From contig MNCI01007710.1 in assembly GCA_015680685.1 (NCBI GenBank), forward strand, positions 61,743-123,742: a stretch of DNA of 62,000 nucleotides, written 5' to 3'. Each line of letters opens with the position of its first letter. Position 1 is the stretch's first letter. This DNA comes from Gnetum montanum. Taxonomy: Eukaryota; Streptophyta; Gnetopsida; Gnetales; Gnetaceae. Below, one piece after another: positions 1 through 10,305 of the stretch. A program made the translations under genes and the position numbers. A model generated the notes under the pieces. That model searched no databases. It had not been told where the DNA came from and was given only the letters and a program-made list of their open reading frames with translations.

Positions 1-110
1 GGTACTCACCACTCATCACATGTGAACGCCTATGACTTGTATGGTTGGGTGTTGGATTACTCCACCGCTCAACAGATACTCATGATATCGCTCTCTACAA
101 AAAAAAAAAA
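1..110 (+). repeat. Fragment resembling the U5 end of the A/B/C LTR family
   Basis: The first 18 bases end in CCACTCATCA, the same terminus as the LTRs at 42810 and 12749. They are followed by a second, scrambled stretch like the terminal 60 bp of those LTRs (GTGAACGCC, then TATGGTTGGGTGTTGG). This looks like a decayed LTR end cut by the window edge. Nothing like a primer site follows. Confidence 0.4.
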
Positions 111-502
111 AAAAGAATTAGGAGAAGGTTTGGTAGCTTAACATAGCAGGGGATAGTATTGTAAGTTGGGTCATTAACATTAAAGTCAAATTTCCAAGCA
201 CATGCGATGAGAGTTGTATCGTGTGTTGGAAAAATTTGGACGAAGAGAGCCTTCTCAACCTGAGAGTCCTCAAAGAGTTCTACTAAAGTTTCGAGCATAG
301 TAATGGATGTGAGAGTCTTGAATACCTTGGGACGATAGTATATTTTTTATTTGCATATTTATACTTGTTGAATGTGGGAGAAAATCCACAATTTGAAGAA
401 AGATGAAACACGTAGCAAACTCTTTAGAAACAACAACAAAAATATCATCAAGAAGTAGAAAATCAATATTAGGAGGGTTGGAGGTACTTCCTTGCGAGGA
501 GC

Positions 503-1050
503 AGAAGCATTTGGTGAATCAACCATGGCAGAGCTTAAAAGAAGCCTAACAAAGCATAAAGATAATGCAAAAACTACAGAGCACAACCACCACAACAACT
601 AGAAGGACAACTAAAACCAACTTCCTAGATGGGGCAAGAACAAGCACGCAGACGCACCCTATGAAAGAAACCAAAATCCAACCTTCCATGTAGGTTCAAA
701 AAGGTTCTATGCGAAATAGTAGGCAAAGCACCAATGGGACAAAACAAATAGAGTAAAGTGCACTCGCGCAAAGGAGTAGAAGCATTGGGCGAATCAACCA
801 TGGCGTAGCTTGAAAGAAGCCCAGCAAAGCACAAAGATAATGTAAAGACTACAGAGCATAATCGCCACAACAACTAGAGGGACAACCAAAACTAACTCCC
901 TAGATGGGGCAAGAACAAGCACATAAACGCACCCTCCAAAAGTAGTCAAAATCCAACCTTCCATGCATGTTCAAAAAGGTTTTGAGTGAAATAGTAGGCA
1001 AAGCACCACTAGGACAAAGCATACAAAGTAAAGCACAACAATAATCGGTG
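503..1050. repeat. Tandem duplication, period about 275 bp, two copies
   Basis: The segment starting at 503 (AGAAGCAT, then GAATCAACCATGGC) recurs at 778 with the same order of landmarks, including CTAGATGGGGCAAGAACAAGC near 627 and 901. Copies differ at scattered positions, so the duplication is old. Reading frames on the minus strand look alike between the copies only because of the duplication; they lack domains and are not called as genes. Confidence 0.75.
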
Positions 1051-2950
1051 CAAAGAAACCAATGGGCACTCTCAATGGTTGAAAAACATTCCAAAAAACA
1101 AGTGCTTGCTCCATGCAATACAATTAGAAGAAAAATCATTCATGTATCGAATGTTATAGAAGGATTGGCGCAGCAAACAACAACAACACAAAGCAACTAG
1201 GCATCCTTGGAAAAACCTTGGCTATCTTTTTGGCAATGCTTGCGAAGATTACAATGGTGACAACAATAGGCATGTGGGGATATCCTTGCATAGGATAACC
1301 CTACAGATACCTTGGCAAAGAAACCCCATGCATGGACACTGAAGAAGCCAAAGAAAGCCTTGGATTAAGACAATGAAAGAGAGCAAAAACCACATTGCTA
1401 TATTATGACTAAGCACTTCTACCAATAGATCACATTTTTGCATGATACATAATGATTACACGTAAGACACTTAAATAAATCATCCACAATAGCATGTTGT
1501 TCAAAATATAAAAAGAGACAATGTCATAAAGGAGCAACTTCTTCATATTGTTACTTAACCTGTTACTTAACCTGTGCTTTTTTTTAACTATATTTACATT
1601 GTTGAAATAAAATCTAATCAAATGGATTAGATATATAAAAGACAAATTTTATTTATAACAAAAGACTATAAAATGTTTTTAAGCATAGTTAGATGGTTCT
1701 ATAATGCATTCAAAGTAACAACATCTAACATTATCTTCATTGAATCTATGTCATTATTATCGTATTAGATAATACATTCATAACAAGAGATTTGATCTTC
1801 TTCTCTACCTTTTCTTGCATTCATAAGCAAAAGTCATCCAATAATGTATATACCTATCAATCATATAATGTAATGTATATACCTATCAATCATATAATGA
1901 ATTACAGGCATTAACACGTAAAATATAATGATCTATGTCTTTTCTTATTTACCCCTCATACAAGACAACCATGGCCATATCTAGCATTATACGTACAACA
2001 AAAATAATATTTGAGTACTCAGTACTTAAAATTATTTCTCAAAGAAAATAAAACTATATACATAACTTTTAATGATAATAGATATGTTGTTGAATACTTA
2101 ATTAAAAGGAATAATAAAAAAACAAACTAAATAATTGCCATGCTTTAAAATGTTTCAAGATGATCATTTATGCATTAGAAGAATAAGACATTTAATATAA
2201 AATTTAAATTTTTACTGTGAACATTGAACATTGCTGATTGGAACGAAATCTGTAACTTACAGCATATAATTTAGCCAAACAAAAAAACAAACAAACCCTT
2301 ACAACACATTTGCCCCATTCAATAACTGTTCAATAAGTTACCGAGACAGACAGTTGATACATCCCGCACAAGGCTGGGAGGGTACTATATCACATCCTAG
2401 CTGTTAAAAATAGTATCACGCTGTACCTTAAAAATATTGTTGCTTAAAAAAGGCAACCGCCAATGCCTGTCATGTTAAAGCGCCATCTCTATTTTCTAAC
2501 GCTCAGCCTGCTTTTACCTTGTGCTTTTATTTCGACCTTCCAACGGCATTGGAATGACTTAAGCAGACCAGTATTCTGTACGGCGTTGCCGGGTAGGAAC
2601 TAATAACAAGCTACAATTTTTCTGATCAAACCTTGTGCTAAACTTTCTCAAGTTTAGATCTAATTAAAATCTCCTCCAAACACGTCTTGTTCTCCCACGG
2701 AGTGATGTTCTCTTTCTAAAGTTTATGTTCTCTTACACGTTAACCGCTCATTAGTTTTTTACAGAAATTTCATATTTATCCTAACTTTCCCTGGTGTTTC
2801 TTTCAAGCATTTTTTACAAAATAAAACGTTCGGCTCTCATCTAAATCTGCACTTACATCTCTTGGATTACACAACGGCAGTGAAGTAAAATTCGTCAAGC
2901 GTTCCATACTTCCTTCTGGTAAATCGCAATTGATTTTGTTCAGCTGGCCA
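1051..2950. other. AT-rich intergenic stretch, no gene seen
   Basis: No supported coding region, RNA gene or recognisable transposon. The only structure noted is a perfect 29-bp direct duplication at 1842-1870 and 1871-1899. The last few hundred bases lie downstream of the Hsp70 gene and may include its 3' UTR and polyadenylation region, but no convincing signal was located. Confidence 0.5.
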
Positions 2951-3223
2951 CACAAAGGGAATACCTAAAACTGCCTGAAGGTTCAGATGAGCATTGCCAT
3001 TGTATTTTCACATCTTATTTGCAGAACACCAGGGCCACAACTTCAGCAAGAACCTCACCATCATAGCTGAGCCTAATAATAGCTCACGGAATCCCAGCCA
3101 AGCAAGCCCAGAAACTCTTTCTACCGACAAAACCATACAACGGAGCTACAAGCAGAAACGAACTCAACTAGGCGGGAGAGCGTTAGGATCCCGCGCCCAA
3201 ATCCAGAAACTGGCAATCGAATT

Positions 3224-6059
3224 CTACTCGGCCGCAGCAGGAGCGGCGGAGGAAGCCTTGGGAGGCACAGCAATATCGAGAGATGATCCATACTTGGTCT
3301 GAAACGCCTCAACGCACCAGCCATAACTATCATCGACGGTGGGCATGCGCACCTCCATGAACGAAACCGCCGGCGTTTCGGAGCCGGGCATAGTAACGCC
3401 GGCAAAAACTCGCAGAACATTGGAAGCATCCACATCCATACAGACATTGATGAGCGGCACGCCCTTGGGCGCCGCCGGAATACCAGACAACTTAAAGAAC
3501 CCCAAAACATGGTTTTTCCCTGCAACCTCCTGCTCGTCCTCGTCCTCGTCCTCGTCCTCGCCCTCGTACACGATGATGGCGGCCTCCGCCTGGTTTTCGT
3601 AGCTGGTCGTGAAAACCGCCTCGCGGCGCGCCGGAATGGTGGAGTTCCGGCGGATCACCGGCACGAACTCCGCGGCGCCGACGCGGACGCCGAGACTGAG
3701 CGGCGTGACTTGGATGGTGAGCAGCTCCAGCGCGGGGTGCTCCGTCACGCCGGCGGCGATGGCTCCCTCGAGCGCGGCCCCGCCGACGGCGCCGTCGGAG
3801 GCCCGGATTCCGTCGTACGCGGCGGTTTTCCGGCAGAGGCCCAGAACCAGGGTCCGCAGGCGCGGGATCTGCGCGCAGCCGCCCGCGAAAACGACGTCGT
3901 CGAGCGAGTCCGGATCCACCTGCGCGTCGCTCAGGCACCGCGAAACCAGACGCCCGCAGCGCTCGAAAACGTCGGCGTTGGCGGCCTCGAAATCGTGCCG
4001 GAACAGGGTTTTGGAGACCTTTTTTTTGAGGTGGTCGAGGTCCACTCTTATGCTGGTCTGGGTTTCCGTGGAGAGGGCGTGGATGGCTTTCTGTGTGGCG
4101 GAGCGCAGATTTGCGCAGGCACGGATCGCGTCGGGAGTTCGTAGACCTGTGTCCACGATGACGTCGGAGGCGATCTGGGTTATGGTGTTTTGCAGAATGT
4201 CTTCGCCGCCCACCGGAAGGCCTGCCAGTGCCTTGATCTGGGATACTCCCCCTGCCGTGGCTGCCACGCATACGTCGCAGTAGCCCGCCCCCATGTTGAA
4301 TATCAGGGCCACCTTCTCCGTTCCGCTCCCCATGTTTGCCTGCACATAATTCCATGGATGCTCAGGAAGGACCACATGCGCCTATTGCTGTGCTGCGGAA
4401 TAAGAAGAAGAATATGAAACTGAAACTGGAACTGATGCGTTTTTTGTTACGTCCGAACGTCCGCAATGCCGATTCACCGTAACACTGTAATTTGCCGTTT
4501 GGAATTTTGGAATTTTGACCCAGATACCTGTTACCTATTTAAATTCTGAAGGAGCCCAACCTTGCTCTGCACATAGGTTGCTAGGTTGCTTTCTTGTTGA
4601 TGACTATTTGAGTTTTTGTATTGCCAGTATTTGAGGTAAGGCCTTAGCTTGGGCGTATTCAGTGAGGTAAAGCCAGGCCAGAAGCTGCTTAACAATAATT
4701 TTTATGGGTCACTTTATGTGATGGTTTCGAATGTTTCTAACAGGGCTTGGCCTGGCTTTTCCAATGCAAGAAACGAAGCGGGATGCTGGTCTTTCAACGT
4801 GAATTGTGGCTAGAAACAAATAAAGTTCACGGCAAAATTCCAGGTCCCAGCATGACCGTATGCACAGGGTATGGTTTCTTTCCTTAGTTAGAGCATAAGA
4901 GCGGAGACAATAAAGGTTAAGGCTACTCCTGAGCCCTGAAGAACCAACCTGAGTAAAGCATGCGCAACGTTGAGACGGGACGTAGCAAGAGATAAAAACA
5001 GAGTACGTACTTCTAAGGGAAGCTAAACATCCGAGATGTTTGCCAAAGTTGCCAATTCACTTTTTCTCCCGGATTACAAACCCACAAACTTGTACAGAAG
5101 CAACAGTGCAGTTTCCACAGGACTTTTAACAAAAAAATCAACAAAAATCGGAACACGAGACCTACGTTCAACTGTAACCCGTTCTTGAAATTTCCGTTAG
5201 TCCCAAAAACCAGCTTACAAATATGGGGTCTTAAGCGCTCTGACAAACTACGCACAACCAGAAACTGCAGTGCAGTGCAATGCACCAATTCGGAGCTGCT
5301 CCTAATACGCGCAAGAAGCAGAAATCATGAAGAAAGCAGGAGAGGAGGAGGAGGTACCTGCGAGGCCATTTGCTGCTGCTGGGCGTAGAGCAGAGCCACG
5401 GCGGTGGGCTCGGGCATGACCCTGAGCACATGAAGGCCGGCCATGGCACAGGCTCGCTCCAGGCGAGTCTGCTGGAAGCGGCTAAACGCGACGGGCACGG
5501 TCAGCACCACACTCCTGACACGGCGACGCAGGCGGGCCTCCGCCATGGCCCTCAACTCAACCAGCAAAACCGCCAACGCCTCCTCCGCAGTGGTGGACCG
5601 CCAGACTCCATTGCCCATCAAAGCAGCAATAAAAGGTCTCACCCCAATCCCCATCGTCTGAACCACGAACGGCAACTGCCGGGACGCCGCCTGAACCGCC
5701 GGGTCGGTGTCCAGGCGTCCGATCAACCGTTTTATGTTGAACACAGCGGCGCCCGACAGAATCCGTTCCTCGTCCACCGCCACTTGTGCGCCGACGCCGC
5801 TGCAGGGACCGCCCCCGGAATCGGCGTCCTGGAACAGAACGTACGCGGGCATGGCGCGCAGGCCGCGCTGGTTTTGCAGAGCTTCGATGCGGCCGTGTTG
5901 CCATACCGCGGCACGAATTTGCAGCGTCCCGATATCGATGCCGACGGCCGCGTCCGTGTCCGTGTTCGTGTTCGTGTTCGTGTCCCGGTCCGGCGACGGT
6001 TGCTCCACCCCTTCGTCGTTGTCGGACAACACCGTGTACGCCGCCTCCGTGTCGCTCAT
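3224..6059 (-). CDS. HSP70-8: Heat shock 70 kDa protein 8-like (HSP70T-2 type), two exons
   Basis: Atypical Hsp70 chaperone, probably cytosolic. Exon 1 is 6059-5358 and exon 2 is 4339-3224, joined in phase 0 (donor CAG|GTACCT, acceptor TGTGCAG|GCA), giving 605 aa. The nucleotide-binding domain shows GIDIGT (40-45), VVLTVPVAFSRFQQ and VMPEPTAVALLYAQ before the intron, NMGAGYCDV (249-257) and VVFAGGCAQIP (about 383-393). A beta-type substrate-binding domain starts near LLTIQVTPLSLGV (440-453). The alpha-helical lid and EEVD tail of canonical Hsp70s are absent; the protein ends in an Ala-rich tail. As recalled, Arabidopsis Hsp70-8 (about 563 aa) has the same architecture. The excess here lies in an N-terminal Asn/Asp/Thr run and an acidic run near 494-505. 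Phosphate-2 differs from the usual DLGGGTFDV, so ATPase activity may be altered. Start at 6059 is chosen because MSDTEAAYTV matches family N-termini; an in-frame ATG at 6080 would add 7 residues. No internal stop is seen. Confidence 0.93.
3536..3566 (-). repeat. Coding microsatellite for the acidic run in Hsp70
   Basis: Plus-strand CGTCCT hexamer repeats encode, on the minus strand, an uninterrupted Glu/Asp run directly after the VYEGE motif of the substrate-binding domain. Family members normally have only a few acidic residues here. Likely length-polymorphic by slippage. Confidence 0.8.
4340..5357 (-). other. Intron of the HSP70T-2-like gene
   Basis: A 1018-bp GT-AG intron on the minus strand. 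The donor directly follows the Gln-rich stretch YAQQQQMASQ and the acceptor precedes ANMGSG. Removing it restores an alignable Hsp70 ATPase domain in one frame. Base composition drops sharply from the GC-rich exons to AT-rich, as expected for a plant intron. No transposon was recognised inside it. Confidence 0.9.
5945..5992 (-). repeat. Coding microsatellite for the N-terminal Thr/Asn/Asp run in Hsp70
   Basis: GTGTTC-type hexamers on the plus strand encode DTNTNTNTDTD (residues 26-36) just before the GIDIGT phosphate-binding motif. The run is in frame and lies in the poorly conserved N-terminal extension, so it should be tolerated. Confidence 0.75.
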
Positions 6060-6590
6060 TCCGGAAAAATGTCCCTGCATTCATTTTGCAGATGCCGGCG
6101 GTGTCACGAATTTGCTGTAACGAAAACCAAAACGAACCCCTGCGTTCCCGCAACACGGGAATGCAGAATTTTCCGCCCTACCTGAATCACGCACGCTTCT
6201 TCCTGCAAACGCTCTCTTTCTCTCTCGATCGATTCTTGGTTCCTGCGTGTTGCAGAGTTGGATGGATGAAACGGAGTAGTGGAGTGGAGAAGAAAAGAAT
6301 TTCAAGGGAGGGAACGAGAGGGTTCCAGAGAAACGGTGAGACTTCCAGCGCTGGTGCGCGAACAATCCAGAAACGCACGGAACAAATCTTGAGCTCGCTA
6401 CACTTGTGCCACGTCGATACGTGGGTTGAGTGCGACCACCAGGTAGCGAGACTTGCTGCCCTTTTCGCAACAGGGTTGGAATTTCATATTTGTTAAACCG
6501 TAGATATACATTGGATAGAACGGAGTAGTGGAGGGTAGTGAGTATGCCTCAGGAAATCATATAAGTGAGAGAAGCAATGTACATGACCAC
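6060..6590 (-). other. Presumed 5' flank and promoter region of the Hsp70 gene
   Basis: About 500 bp upstream of the start codon with mixed composition. No clear TATA box was found in the right orientation. A single two-unit heat-shock-like element (GAA-TT-TTC, 6166-6173) is present but lacks a third properly spaced unit, so heat regulation is not supported. A short repeated phrase (ACGGAGTAGTGGAG) occurs at about 6270 and 6520. Confidence 0.35.
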
Positions 6591-6850
6591 CGGTAGGACA
6601 AGCAACCACACAAGAGACATCATTCACCTAAATGAGCTAAGATGTATTCCTACTCTAATGCATGTAGCTCTAAGCCTCACTTTGTAGACGAGGATGGTTG
6701 GCCCAAGCTAGGGAGGGGAAGCCTTCCTAACATACCTACATATCCTTGCAATAAGATTCATAAAAGAATTAGGATCATGTAGTTCTGTGATGATGGTTGT
6801 GATCGCAAAGAACTCATAGGGATCTCCACACTTCCGTGGCCTTGTTTTAG
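6590..6850. repeat. Dispersed repeat, related to 41650-41880
   Basis: Shares ordered landmarks with 41650-41880: GAGCTAAGAT then CATTCCTA, CCCCACTATGTAGA-like, CCTACATATC, then an AAT-ATGTAGTT-TGTGA-like phrase. The copies are strongly diverged. No coding capacity or terminal structure is seen, so the repeat class is unknown. Confidence 0.55.
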
Positions 6851-7204
6851 AGGGAAACAATCTTTGATCCACCAACAAGACATATTTTCCTACAACTTCA
6901 TTTCACAAACAAAGATTAAACTTTAATTTTCTTATTTTGTTTTTAATATTGTTTTTCAATGAACAACCATTTTAATTGCCTTTATCTTGAGTGATGATCT
7001 ATTTTAGCAAATGTTAGCATATGCAACTTCAGTTGTCTGATAGGTTGGAACTTGAAATAAACTCACTTGTTGTTGCTTTTGCTTGGGCAATAGTAATTAT
7101 GTTCACATGCTTAGTCAACTCTTTTGAATTACAGGCAAGTATTATTTCACTATGAAGAATTATAAGGTTCTGTTAGTGTGATAGCATGGAATAAAATGGG
7201 TAAG

Positions 7205-7305
7205 AAATATGTCTCCTTGCAGGCTGGTGCTAGGCTTTAAACCTAGCATCTTCAAGTGCATCTTGTGTGAGCATACTAATTGGGCTACACCTTGCACTTA
7301 ATTAA
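7205..7305 (-). repeat. tRNA-like SINE relic
   Basis: Read on the minus strand it has an A-box-like GTGTAGCCCAATTAGTA and, about 35 bp on, a B-box-like AGGTTTAAAGCCT. This is the spacing of a tRNA-derived SINE head. The body is degenerate. A related relic lies at 39350-39480. Confidence 0.45.
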
Positions 7306-7454
7306 AATGTCTCCTTTTCTAAGGTAATCTACAAGAATTTACATTTAATATACAAGAATCCAAGTTAGTATAAATGATGAAGAAGCAGTTACCTTATGCA
7401 AATGTACATAACAAAAACCTACGAAAATCTAACAAGAAAGTTAGCCATGCAACA

Positions 7455-7600
7455 AGGGGATGTTGAAACTAGAACTTTCATTCTTTGATGGAACTTTAGT
7501 AGAACATTATAGCACAATGCTATCCACTAGAATCAAACCCATAACTTGAAGCTTCCAAGTCAAGAATTTTACCATTAGGCTAATACTTCATTGTTTTGTC
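7455..7600 (-). repeat. tRNA-derived SINE, family of 40590 and 41425
   Basis: On the minus strand: GTATTAGCCTAATGGTAA (A box), then GGGTTTGATTCTAGTGG (B box), then ATAGCATTG and a TTCTA-containing body. The same order occurs in the copies at 39780-39935, 40255-40405, 40420-40545, 40585-40800 and 41415-41575, which supports a dispersed SINE family rather than a functional tRNA. Confidence 0.65.
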
Positions 7601-9056
7601 ATGCCATAAATGTAATTACCTACAAAGTTTAAAGGGTAAATTAAGTAAACGAATAAATCAATCTAGCTATTATAAAATATAAAACATAATACATTGGTTA
7701 AAAATCTTAGTCAATGATGTTGACTTTTCATGTCCATGTTATTGTTTTAAGAGATTAAGGAAAACCTAGGTCTATTTTGGTTGAGGCAAAGTCCAAAATG
7801 ATAATCATTATATCTTGTTGATAGCATTTAATAACTTGAATTTCCTTTCCCTCTTAATAGAAAAGCTCAACCATTCAAGGGGAAAGGAATTATCTATAAT
7901 GATACACAAAAAGTAAAGATAAATAGAAAATGTAAAATAAGGAATTGACATGCTTGTTCCTTTCAATATCAAGATTTTAGAAAGCCATTAAAGACGACCA
8001 TTGACCAAGATTGCAAAGTAGTGAAGAAGATGGATTAAGCTAAGAGATAAATACCTTGAAGCACTACTTTGGTGAATGCTTTCCAAGAATGATATAAAAG
8101 ACAAAAAGACATGTCTTTAATTCTTTATCTCTTTCACTTGTCAAGTGGAGATAACCATTAGTGGCTCAAAATTAGGTCAATAATTAACTTAGCTTATATT
8201 AATACTAAATCTAAATCTTATCTCTTAAGTAGATGACTTAATCTAGAATATAAATGTTGCTTGTATATTCTATCGTTGAAATGTTTCTATATGAGAATGA
8301 AACTATCGAAGTAGTAGAGTAGAGTAATTTTATTACCTAACTTAGCCTAATAATTTCATAAAATGTAAATAAATGACAAAGATATATGAATCAACTCCTT
8401 TGTCAGCTCATGGAGTTAGTTAACAATTGAGGCTATTTCATGATAATGGTAATTACAAGAGATGCAATAAACAAAATATATCATAAAAGCTATCTATCAC
8501 TAGGTAACCTATAATTACTTTCTTACAAAAAAGTAAGCATAAATACTTTTTTTTTTTGTAGAAAAGCATGATAAAAATTGAACTTATCTATTTCTAAAAT
8601 AAGTTTAACATTGCAAGATGTCTTTCACAGGAACTCTCTCTCCAATACCATACATCATAATCCAAAATTAAAATACTAGAGACTGTGATATAAAATGTAA
8701 CTAGAAAAATATATTTTAATATGAGAACTATCCTTTCATATATTCTTTCCAAAATATTTATACATACAAAGTATATTTATTTTCAGGGTAACTTCCCACA
8801 TGGTTACATATGGTTACTAAAACTAATGGTAACTTTCTAATTACATCACCATAATAGTAACATTAAAGAAAAAGATAACATAAAATGTAAATTCTTCCTT
8901 TCTACTATCACCCATTAATGGATCCACCTTCTAATTGTAATAGCAAGAATTCTAATCATACCCCTGAACTTAAGAGTTACTAACCTCAACAATTGGTAAA
9001 TATGAATCTTCTTTATAAGTTCATAGGGTTTCAGTGCTAGAGCTGAAGCTAGCCGC
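7601..9056. other. AT-rich intergenic DNA, no gene seen
   Basis: No reading frame with recognisable domain content and no LTR, SINE or LINE signature. A minus-strand exon-like fragment begins at its right edge and is listed separately. Confidence 0.5.
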
Positions 9057-9156
9057 TTACCTTATTTCTTTTGTAAGTCCTTGAAGACTTGAACAAACTT
9101 CTCTTAGTAGTTAGTCAAACTATTGGTCACTTTGGCAAAGTATTTAGCTTTGAAGT
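9057..9156 (-). pseudogene. Exon-like fragment split by element F (continues at 27630)
   Basis: If element F and one copy of its target duplication are removed, the minus strand reads through the site in one frame: about 18 codons from 27690 to 27635, then FKAKYFAKVTN and EKFVQVFKDLQKK, ending before a possible donor AAG|GTAAGC near 9056. One in-frame TAA interrupts it, and upstream parts shift frame. The composition is helical and charged. I do not recognise the protein; it could be a host exon or a piece of another old element. Confidence 0.3.
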
Positions 9157-9971
9157 TAATGAGGACATCACCTAGCCCATGTAACATCCTCAAACTATTC
9201 TTTTTATATGTGTTCTTTGTACCTTAGGTGTGTTTGTGTTTTTGTATTATTATGCATGTCCAATAGGCAAGAGAAGGAAATTGGAAGTGCATTCCACTTG
9301 TGGGAATTTCAGGAAAAGTTTTAATCTTTGACAGTTCTCTTCGTCAAGACATCTCTAGGCCAAGCAAGACATCTCCAGGTAGGCCAAGATGTCTCATGTT
9401 GAAGGAAGACGTCTCTTGAGATTGGTGACAACTTAAGAGATATGTTTATTGCTAATAGAAGACATCTCATTCAAGACGTATCCTCTAAGATGTCTCCCTT
9501 GACTCTAAGACTTCTCTAAGGTTTGGCTATTTTAGAAAAGATGTCTCCTGCTTCTCCACGATGTCTTGTACAAATTGCAACAAACTTCAATTTGAATTCT
9601 AAATTGGAGAGAAGATAAAGGGACACTTGGAATAGACTATAAAAAGGGATCCAAGCCTTTCATTTGAAGAGGGAGAGAGAAGTGAATAATGAGAGAGTTT
9701 TGAGAGAGATTTGAGAGGAGAGGGTTGAGCTCCAATTAAGCTTCCACTAAGTTTCCATGTTGTCAGGCTTTCAACCATTGTGTGTTGTGTGAGGAGTTGT
9801 GAGTGTGATTTTCTTAAGCCCTTGTCTATCCTTGGGCAGTTTGCTTTCAGCCTTGTAATTTAATCATGATTTTGCAAGAATAAAGAACTATTTACCTTTC
9901 TTGTCTTAATTTAGCTTATAAGTTTGAAGATCATATTTGCACTTTTGGTATTAAAGCATTGGTCCTCATCA
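9157..9971 (+). repeat. Element F 5' LTR
   Basis: 815 bp, starting TAATGAGGAC (TGATGAGGAC in the 3' copy) and ending GTCCTCATCA, so the intact termini are a 10-bp perfect inverted repeat. TATAAAA lies at 9638-9644. The U3 part (9346-9567) carries nine copies of an AAGAYRTCTC-like motif in both orientations. Confidence 0.9.
9638..9645 (+). promoter_or_regulatory. TATA box of element F 5' LTR
   Basis: TATAAAAA within GACTATAAAAAGGGATCC. The same context (GACTATAAGAAG) is kept in the 3' LTR remnant after 27298. It marks the U3/R boundary and lies 70 bp beyond the GAYRTC motif array. Confidence 0.7.
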
Positions 9972-9973
9972 AA

Positions 9974-9991
9974 TTGGTATCATAGCATAGG
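9974..9991 (+). other. Element F primer binding site
   Basis: TTGGTATCATAGCATAGG lies 2 bp inside the 5' LTR. It matches the TGGTATCAGAGC-type site complementary to the 3' end of plant initiator-Met tRNA, with one mismatch in the core. Confidence 0.85.
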
Positions 9992-10305
9992 ATTTGAAAA
10001 CAATTGCCTCAAGGAAAGGAATCCACTGCAACAATTCACTCTTCTTCAAGTTTTTTTTGGTTTGCAATTTTATTTATGTTAATTTCCATACTCAGTTAGG
10101 ATTTAATTAGCATTCTTTTGGTTAATTAGTGTGATCGATTGAATTGGGTATTAAGAAATGTCATTGTTTAAGATATCCATTAATCTTCTTTAGTTAGGAT
10201 TTGTGGGAATTGTTTGGATACTCCAACTTGGGTGGTGGGTACTCTTATATCTTTTGCAATGTCTTATGGGTATTTGTTCAATTTTTCATTTAGGTCCACT
10301 TGGTC

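Noticed and set aside
359-1139. Three similar minus-strand frames (MLWWLCSVVF, MLWRLCSVVF and a third) that look like a small protein family
   Set aside because: They are explained by the 275-bp tandem duplication. They are short, lack domains, and the DNA between frames is equally conserved.
3509-4283. Long plus-strand and alternate minus-strand frames (up to 287 codons) over the Hsp70 exons
   Set aside because: Shadows caused by the high GC content of the real exons; Arg/Pro/Ala-rich with no family resemblance.
6166-6173. Possible heat-shock element upstream of the Hsp70 gene
   Set aside because: Only two inverted GAA units with no third unit at 5-bp spacing; expected by chance in this length.
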